64,000 bases of DNA from Bacillota bacterium (GTDB lineage: Bacteria; Bacillota; Clostridia; Christensenellales; Pumilibacteraceae), in the NCBI GenBank assembly GCA_009780135.1, contig WRAP01000002.1, positions 69,840 to 133,839 on the forward strand, read 5' to 3'. A model generated the notes under the pieces. The model was not told the DNA's origin and did not search any database. It was given only the letters and a program-made list of their open reading frames with translations. Positions 57,933-64,000 of this stretch are shown piece after piece. The translations under genes and the position numbers were made by a program. Each line of letters begins with the position of its first letter. Position 1 is the stretch's first letter.

Positions 57933-58810
57933 TGAATAACTACAGTAATAATATAAACCCAGATACATTAGATAAAGCAGAAGTTTTGCGTTTGTATAAC
58001 TTACAAAAGCCGAGTATTTATAAAACGGTTGATAATTCTCGTGATAAAAATGATAAATGATTTACAATTTTCGCAGATTGCAAATCTCAAGGAAAAATCG
58101 TAATAAAAATAGCAAAAAATTCATTTTCAACCTTAGAACGAGTATCAGCTTGGGCAAAGTTAATAGAAGATTATAATAAATTAGGTATTTATACACCAAG
58201 CTTTTTATTTAATAAAAATGGAAAGTACGGGGGAATGGTTGGAGGATACTGTGTTTGGGCTAAGGAATTTTCAAAGTATTTGCATAATGAATTTGATGCT
58301 CTTGGACCACACGATCCTGCTAATGCAGGTGCAAAAATATACGAGACACTCAGTAATGAATTTAATATAGCAGATGGTTTTAGGCAAACGACAAAGGGTA
58401 GATGTAGCGGTAATATAAAAATCAATCAAAATTTAGACAAAATTTTGATTGATCCTAGTAATGCTTTTAGTTTCAATTTACCTGTTATTTCAAGAACACT
58501 AGTAAATCAAGTAGTGGTAGAATACTATGTGTTAGAACCTCAAGAAGAAAATTTTGAAACTGTTACAGTAAATAGGCGTAATTGTAGGTTTGAATTAGAT
58601 GAAAAAGGCAATGAAGCAAAAACATTTATAGCAACTTTAAAACTAGAAAAAATTTATAACAGAATAGGAAGAGTCACTATAGATACAGAAATAAATTCTC
58701 GTAATCCAGTGAGTATTATTAAACTATTGTCAGTAACGGCGAATAGTTTAGAAATTAAATTTGAAGACGAGTATGATAATTGGGATGAGATAGAAATAAG
58801 AATTAATTAG
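57932..58810 (+). pseudogene. Phosphotransferase N-lobe-like gene interrupted by in-frame TGA (58058-58060)
   Basis: ATG at 57932 is in frame with the 58235..58810 ORF; one TGA interrupts ...SRDKNDK*FTIFADCKSQGKIVIKIAKNSFSTLERVSAWAKL. Confidence 0.6.
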
Positions 58811-58812
58811 TT

Positions 58813-60087
58813 TCATCGAAGTTGAAAAATAGCGAAAGTATTTATTGAGTTAGTGCCTATTGGAGATCCAAACCATGATTGTATCATAGGATCGTGTAAA
58901 TTCCATCCTTGTTGGTGTGTTGAGCCGATAGCTATAGTGGTGCTACTGAAGTTATTTGTGAAAAAATTAACACCATTCATGGTAGATGACATCCTAACAA
59001 AGAGACTGGGATTAAAGTTAGGCACTCTATGATTATAAATAGTAATTGCTACAGATGTGTCAGTTCCACCCTGGGTAACAGTAATGCTAAATAATTCAAG
59101 TCCATGGCTTACATAAGTAAAAGTTTCGCCTAGCTGGTAAATTCTATTAAGTTCAGTTCCCGGTGCATCTTGACCTTGTGCCCTAACGCCAGTGTCTTGT
59201 GTGCCAATCCACCAGTTGCCATTGGTTCCTATGTGTGGAGTTATGCCATCTGCACCATCCGTGCCATTTGCACCGTTACCGCCAGTGCCTTGTGCTCTGA
59301 CACCAGTGTTAGTACTACCAATCCACCAGTAACCATTAGCACATATATGCGGAGTTAAACCGTCTTGACCATTCTGTCCATCGGCACCATCATTACCGGG
59401 GCGACCTTGCTCACCTTGTGAACCCTGTTCGCCTTGCGGTCCCCTAGCAGGTACACCTGTATCAACAGTACCAATAAACCAATTACCATTACTTCCAATA
59501 TGTGGAGTAATACCATTTGTACCAACACCTTCGGCTCTAACGCCAGTATTATAAGTGCCAATCCACCAATAACCATTAGCACAAATATGTGGAGTTAATC
59601 CGTTTTTGCCATCGGTACCATTTTGTCCGTCGGCACCATCATTGCCGGGATTGCCTTGTGGTCCTTGTGCTCTAATGTTAGTATTTCTATAGCCAACCCA
59701 CCAGTAACCGTTTTCACAAATATGTGGTGTAATGCCGTTTGTTCCGTCTTGTCCATCGGTTACAATAGTATGGATGCCAGTATCGGTTGTGCCAATCCAC
59801 CAGTTGCCGTTTGGACCTATGTGTGGTGTGATGCCGTCCTGACCAGGAGTGCCTGGATTACCTTGCAGACCAGGAGCACCTGGATTACCTTGTTCGCCTT
59901 GTGGTCCCTGAGGACCTTGAGAACCGTTTTGCATACCTGCAATTTGGTCCCTTAGTTCTTGCAATTCACGCTCTAAAGCCGAGGTGTCATTGCAACCCGT
60001 AAATAGGGTAATCATGCTAAATGCTAGCACTATAGATACAATAAAAATAATAAGTTTTGTAAGTTTTCTTGTTGTTTTGTTTGTCAT
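58813..60087 (-). CDS. Collagen-like modular lipoprotein
   Basis: Lipobox SMITLFTGC; GPQGPQGEQGNPGAPG triplets alternating with six TPHI(G/C)xNGxWWIG modules; start moved to MTNKTTRK. Confidence 0.85.
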   Translation of the reverse strand: MTNKTTRKLTKLIIFIVSIVLAFSMITLFTGCNDTSALERELQELRDQIAGMQNGSQGPQGPQGEQGNPGAPGLQGNPGTPGQDGITPHIGPNGNWWIGTTDTGIHTIVTDGQDGTNGITPHICENGYWWVGYRNTNIRAQGPQGNPGNDGADGQNGTDGKNGLTPHICANGYWWIGTYNTGVRAEGVGTNGITPHIGSNGNWFIGTVDTGVPARGPQGEQGSQGEQGRPGNDGADGQNGQDGLTPHICANGYWWIGSTNTGVRAQGTGGNGANGTDGADGITPHIGTNGNWWIGTQDTGVRAQGQDAPGTELNRIYQLGETFTYVSHGLELFSITVTQGGTDTSVAITIYNHRVPNFNPSLFVRMSSTMNGVNFFTNNFSSTTIAIGSTHQQGWNLHDPMIQSWFGSPIGTNSINTFAIFQLR

Positions 60088-60291
60088 AATTTTATAGTCC
60101 TTTGGCAATTTTGCCTTCAAGTAATTATACAATATAATTAGAAAACTGTCAAGAAAATAGCAAAAACAGATATATAGTTTTGTGATGTTTTTTTCATTAA
60201 AAAACAATTTGCAAACAAACTAAAAATGTGATATTATGTTAATTGCTCTAAGTTTGGGCAACATAAAGGAAGAAAAAAGGTCAAATAAATT

Positions 60292-60477
60292 ATGCCAGTA
60301 CCAAAACGAAAACAATCAAAACAACGCACAAATACTCGCTTTGCGAACTACAAAGCGGATAATCCACAAGTAGGTTCTTGTCCACAATGCCACGAGCCTA
60401 AACTTAGTCATAGAGTTTGTAAAGCCTGCGGTTTTTACGACGGTGTTTCTAGGGTAGAAGTAGCTGATAAGAAATAA
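60292..60477 (+). CDS. rpmF: 50S ribosomal protein L32, zinc-binding form
   Basis: MPVPKRKQSKQRTNTRF; CPQC...CKAC. Confidence 0.97.
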   Translation: MPVPKRKQSKQRTNTRFANYKADNPQVGSCPQCHEPKLSHRVCKACGFYDGVSRVEVADKK

Positions 60478-60497
60478 TATAAATCAGCACTTTTTTG

Positions 60498-60593
60498 TAC
60501 AATTAAAAATGAGAAATTATTTGATTTATTTTATTAAAACTTAAATTGTTTTTTGAATATAAATAAGTCTGAAATTTATCATTTCTAATTGTA
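60498..60593. repeat. 96-bp foldback element between rpmF and plsX
   Basis: TACAATTAAAAATGAGAAATT versus reverse-complement right end TACAATTAGAAATGATAAATT. Confidence 0.75.
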
Positions 60594-60609
60594 AATGATA
60601 TAATCATTT

Positions 60610-61638
60610 ATGAAAATTCTACTTGATTTGCATGGTGGCGATCACCCAATAGACGAGTTCATTTTTGGATGCGTAGAGGCACTAAGTCTATGCGCAAATT
60701 TGTCGTTGGTGCTTGTAGGCGATGAAAATTCAGCAAAAGCTAGCCTAGATAAAGTCTTATTAGATAAGGCTTACAACAAAATCAATCGTGATAGAATAGA
60801 ATTTATAAACGCAACTGATGTTGTTACAAACGAGGATGTTCCTACCGATGCCATCCGCAATAAAAAAGAGAGCTCTATGGTTATAGCGCTTGAAGCAACT
60901 AAAATTCGAGAGGATATCTCTGGTATGGTTACGGCAGGTAGTACGGGTGCGGCCCTTACGGGTGCAACATTAAAAATAGGTAGAATACAGGGTGTTAGAC
61001 GAGCAGCTCTAGCACCAATTTTGCCGACTTTAAAAGGTGGCCGGGTTTGTATTATAGACGGTGGCGCTAATATAGAGAGTACACCCGAATTTTTAGAGCA
61101 ATTTGCGCTCATGGGTAGTATTTATATGCAGTCGGTATATGGAATAGAAAAGCCAAGAGTGGCACTACTTAGCAACGGTACTGAGGATAAAAAAGGTAAT
61201 GCATTGGTTCAAGGTGCTTTTCCATTACTTAAAAAGCTACCTATAAACTTTGTTGGTAATATGGAGGCTAGAGAGGCAATCAGCGGTGATTACGATGTTA
61301 TAGTGTGTGACGGTTTTGTGGGAAATGTATTGCTAAAAGCATTAGAGGGTTCACTTTATGGCTTTAAGGGGCTTCTAAAGGGAGCTTTGACTTCTGGCTT
61401 TAGGTCTAAAATGGGAGCATTATTAGCAAAGCCCTCTCTTAAAAAAGCATTTAAGCCATTTACTTTAGACGAGTTAGGTGCTGCTGCGTTTTTAGGCTGT
61501 AGTAAATTAGTAGCAAAAGCACACGGGAGTTCTAAGGCAGGCGAGATTAAAGCTGCTCTTTTGCAAGTGCATACAATGGCAGAAGCTAATATCACCAATA
61601 AAATCAAAACTGAAATTGGTAAAATAATAACTAATTAG
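60610..61638 (+). CDS. plsX: Phosphate acyltransferase PlsX
   Basis: MKILLDLHGGDHP, GMVTAGSTGAALTGATLKIGRI, VALLSNGTEDKKGN. Confidence 0.96.
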   Translation: MKILLDLHGGDHPIDEFIFGCVEALSLCANLSLVLVGDENSAKASLDKVLLDKAYNKINRDRIEFINATDVVTNEDVPTDAIRNKKESSMVIALEATKIREDISGMVTAGSTGAALTGATLKIGRIQGVRRAALAPILPTLKGGRVCIIDGGANIESTPEFLEQFALMGSIYMQSVYGIEKPRVALLSNGTEDKKGNALVQGAFPLLKKLPINFVGNMEAREAISGDYDVIVCDGFVGNVLLKALEGSLYGFKGLLKGALTSGFRSKMGALLAKPSLKKAFKPFTLDELGAAAFLGCSKLVAKAHGSSKAGEIKAALLQVHTMAEANITNKIKTEIGKIITN

Positions 61639-61839
61639 TAAAAGTAACTAGACAAATATTTTTTATGTTAAAATTTTTAAGTTATGCTATTGGACTTTCA
61701 TAATCTTTCACGCAATTTTTAAAAATTAACTATCTTAAATAAAAGTTGCTTTACAAATTTAATTATTTATGATATAATATTGTAGTTAAGCACAATAAAA
61801 CTTAAGAACTTGTTTGTGTTTGATTTTTTAGGAGAAAAA

Positions 61840-63408
61840 ATGAATAAAAAACTAAAAAAAGTTAAGTTTTTGCTATTGGCAACATTATTTATGATAGTAG
61901 CACTATTAGCTTGTTATCCGTCGAACGGTACAGACAGTAATGGTAGTAATACACCAGGTACTTCTACGCCAACACCTACACCGCCAATTGTAGCAACAGG
62001 CATATCTTTCCCTCAGCGTCATGTTTATGTAGACAAACACGATAGCGTACAGTTAACACCTACTTTTTATCCCGAGGGAGCTATACCGCTTCAGTTAGTT
62101 TGGGAAAGTAGTAACGAGGAAGTCGCCGATTTTTTTAATAGTGCACCAAGTACTATTGCGGATTTATTTACTGTAGAGTATGGTTGGACGCTTTTAACCG
62201 GTACATCGCTTTGTGGCGAATTATCGGTAGAGATAGAAATGTCTGTTATGCCTGAGGGTTGGGTACTTACATTTGAGGATAATTTTTTAGGCGACGAGCT
62301 AGATAGAAATAACTGGACACCTCAAACAGGAATTGGACAATGGTGCCAAAACAACAACTGGAATTTTGGATTGACTGGTTGGGGAAATTCAGAAATTATG
62401 TATTACCGCAATGAAAATATTACTGTTCAGGATAACTTTATGCGTATTACAGGCAGAAGAGAAAGAGTGGCACCGGACGCTGAAATTCAACCATTTTTAG
62501 GGCCTGCCTCTAATCCACAAGTAGCTACGCACTCTAGAGATTTTACTAGTGCCAGAATGAGAAGCCGTGGACATTTTTCTCAACGCTGGGGTAGATTTGA
62601 AGCTAAAATGAGAATGTGTGCTGTGCCTAGTTTGTGGCCTGCGTTTTGGTTAATGCCTGAACCACTAGACGAACACCGCCCGCATATCGACCCAGGCGGT
62701 GGCTCTGGTCGTCAAGAAGTGACTGGTGCTTTTGGTGGCTGGCCACACAGTGGAGAGATTGATATTATGGAATGGCGTGGTAGAGTTCCACATACACATA
62801 CCTCTGCTATGCATTTTGGTCTTCAACCTCCAGGAACAGCTCATACATATATACACAGCAGCGTGCCTTTTGGCGGCATAGAGGATACATTCGAAGAGTG
62901 GGTAACATTTGGTGTGGATTGGTATCAAGACAGAATGGAGTTTTGGGTAAATCACGAAGTGTTTTGGGCAGTTCATGCTCGTGGCTCAGCATGGGCAAGT
63001 GCTAACGGAGTTACTTTTCCAACATCTCCGGATTTAAGACCCGCTCCCGCTCGCCCTGCAATTCCTGCTACTCCTGCTTGTCCGGACGGAACTCATCCCG
63101 CTAGACCTGCTGTACCTGCTCATAGCGGAATGGTAGTTTCTACAAGAGGTTGGCGTTCGCACGCAGGCAGATACAATACTGCTCTAAATCCGGCACATGC
63201 TAATGCTAGTATGGCTAGTGATTACGCTCCGTTTGACCAACCCTTTCATATGATAATAAATATGGCAATGGGCGGCTGGTTTGATGGCGGCGGCGGAATG
63301 CCGGCTGATTTTCAAGAAGCATTTTTAGATGTTTACTGGGTGCGTGTATGGCAAAAAGGCAATGTAGAATGCCCTAACTTAGAAAACCCAATAAATCCTA
63401 GAGGTTAG
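61840..63408 (+). CDS. GH16 family glycoside hydrolase lipoprotein with N-terminal Ig-like region
   Basis: Lipobox MIVALLAC; GRFEAKMRM, SLWPAFWLMPE, GEIDIMEWRG (ExDxxE). Confidence 0.93.
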   Translation: MNKKLKKVKFLLLATLFMIVALLACYPSNGTDSNGSNTPGTSTPTPTPPIVATGISFPQRHVYVDKHDSVQLTPTFYPEGAIPLQLVWESSNEEVADFFNSAPSTIADLFTVEYGWTLLTGTSLCGELSVEIEMSVMPEGWVLTFEDNFLGDELDRNNWTPQTGIGQWCQNNNWNFGLTGWGNSEIMYYRNENITVQDNFMRITGRRERVAPDAEIQPFLGPASNPQVATHSRDFTSARMRSRGHFSQRWGRFEAKMRMCAVPSLWPAFWLMPEPLDEHRPHIDPGGGSGRQEVTGAFGGWPHSGEIDIMEWRGRVPHTHTSAMHFGLQPPGTAHTYIHSSVPFGGIEDTFEEWVTFGVDWYQDRMEFWVNHEVFWAVHARGSAWASANGVTFPTSPDLRPAPARPAIPATPACPDGTHPARPAVPAHSGMVVSTRGWRSHAGRYNTALNPAHANASMASDYAPFDQPFHMIINMAMGGWFDGGGGMPADFQEAFLDVYWVRVWQKGNVECPNLENPINPRG

Positions 63409-63457
63409 AGATTTGAAACTCAATAGAAAAGTGCAATTAAGTTTAAGCTATAAATAA

Positions 63458-63490
63458 TAAAATGCTCGAGCAAGTAGTTCGGGCATTTTT
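63458..63490 (+). terminator. Terminator after the GH16 gene
   Basis: aaaatgctcga gcaagtagt tcgggcattttt. Confidence 0.7.
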
Positions 63491-63505
63491 CTTGATGTTT
63501 TTAGG

Positions 63506-63534
63506 TTGCATTTTTTTAATTCGGGCAGTATAAT
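63506..63534 (+). promoter_or_regulatory. Promoter upstream of clpC
   Basis: TTGCAT, 17-bp spacer, TATAAT. Confidence 0.65.
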
Positions 63535-63562
63535 AGTAAGTACAATTGGAGGCAATAATAAA

Positions 63563-64000
63563 ATGCAATTCGCTGTAACAGAAAATTTAGATAAAGCACT
63601 ACGGGCAGCCAAGGCAGTGGCGATAAAGTTTTCTAATCCCGAGATAGGGACGGAGCATATTTTGTATGGAATTCTTAGTTTAGGCAATGGATTAGCTGCT
63701 AAATTGCTGGTTGAAGCTAGACTTAAAACAGCTTATTTTGAAGAAATTTTTGCTGAAGACGATCATGTTGTTATGTTAGAACCGGAGTTTACTGATAGAG
63801 TAAAGCAAACTTTTATTATGGCATACAAAGTGTGTAGAGCATCGGGTGAGCATAGTATTTCTCCCGAGCATATGTTATTTGCCCTTTTAGCCGACCCTAC
63901 TAGTCGTGCGTGTTTTATTATAAAACAAGTGGCAAAGGGCGATTTGGTATCTATGCGGGAAAAATTGGCAGTTGGCTTTAATAAAGGTGCTAGTAGCGAG
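63563..64000 (+). CDS. clpC: Clp protease ATP-binding subunit (ClpC-like), N-terminal part, truncated by window end
   Basis: ALRAAKAVAIKFSNPEIGTEHILYGILSLGNGLAAKLL Clp N-repeat; open to base 64000. Confidence 0.85.
   Translation, partial: MQFAVTENLDKALRAAKAVAIKFSNPEIGTEHILYGILSLGNGLAAKLLVEARLKTAYFEEIFAEDDHVVMLEPEFTDRVKQTFIMAYKVCRASGEHSISPEHMLFALLADPTSRACFIIKQVAKGDLVSMREKLAVGFNKGASSE

Noticed and set aside
57932-58060. Selenocysteine at the in-frame TGA
   Set aside because: No SECIS-like hairpin was evident directly after the codon and flanking residues suggest an ancestral Trp or similar, not a redox site.
57932-58810. Genetic-code reassignment of TGA to Trp
   Set aside because: TGA terminates several genes in the window (PEP-domain gene, aroC, aroQ, methylase, collagen-like gene), so one interrupted frame is better explained by mutation, readthrough or error.
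59150-59900. CRISPR array
   Set aside because: Repeats are coding modules of a collagen-like protein with variable length and no spacer structure; no cas genes seen.
59170-59955. Plus-strand ORFs of 62 and 110 aa opposite the collagen-like gene
   Set aside because: Repeat composition of the collagen-like gene creates open antisense frames; no independent support.

Overview
This 64 kb window is AT-rich bacterial chromosome with Firmicutes/Clostridia-like gene order. Most genes are on the + strand. Recognisable housekeeping blocks: a tRNA-Met/Asp/Phe operon on the minus strand; pdxS; an M16 peptidase; a dimeric dUTPase; ftsK/spoIIIE; rimO-pgsA; rplU-prp-rpmA; a P-type ATPase; dprA-topA-trmFO-hslVU; tatD; aroCBAEQK; rimP-nusA-ylxR-infB-rbfA-nrnA; a putative pantothenate ECF S-component next to coaX; hom; rpmF-plsX; and the start of clpC. 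Accessory genes: a Ser/Thr kinase plus PP2C pair, a two-gene Type II-like restriction-modification cassette, a 1253-aa surface protein, an RnlA/RNase LS-like HEPN toxin candidate followed by an interrupted kinase-like gene, a collagen-like modular lipoprotein, and a GH16 lipoprotein. The most unusual signals are repeat systems. First, a family of short palindromes (about GTAGGGRCG...CGYCCC) occurs between genes and also in frame inside aroC, hom, trmFO and the HEPN-toxin linker, resembling the logic of Rickettsia palindromic elements. Second, a family of roughly 90-125 bp foldback elements has arms made of degenerate short repeats that differ between elements. Third, there are paired structured leaders upstream of topA and hslV, and a leader with mutually exclusive pairings upstream of rimP-nusA. 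All calls come from reading the sequence; no database searches or structure predictions were run.
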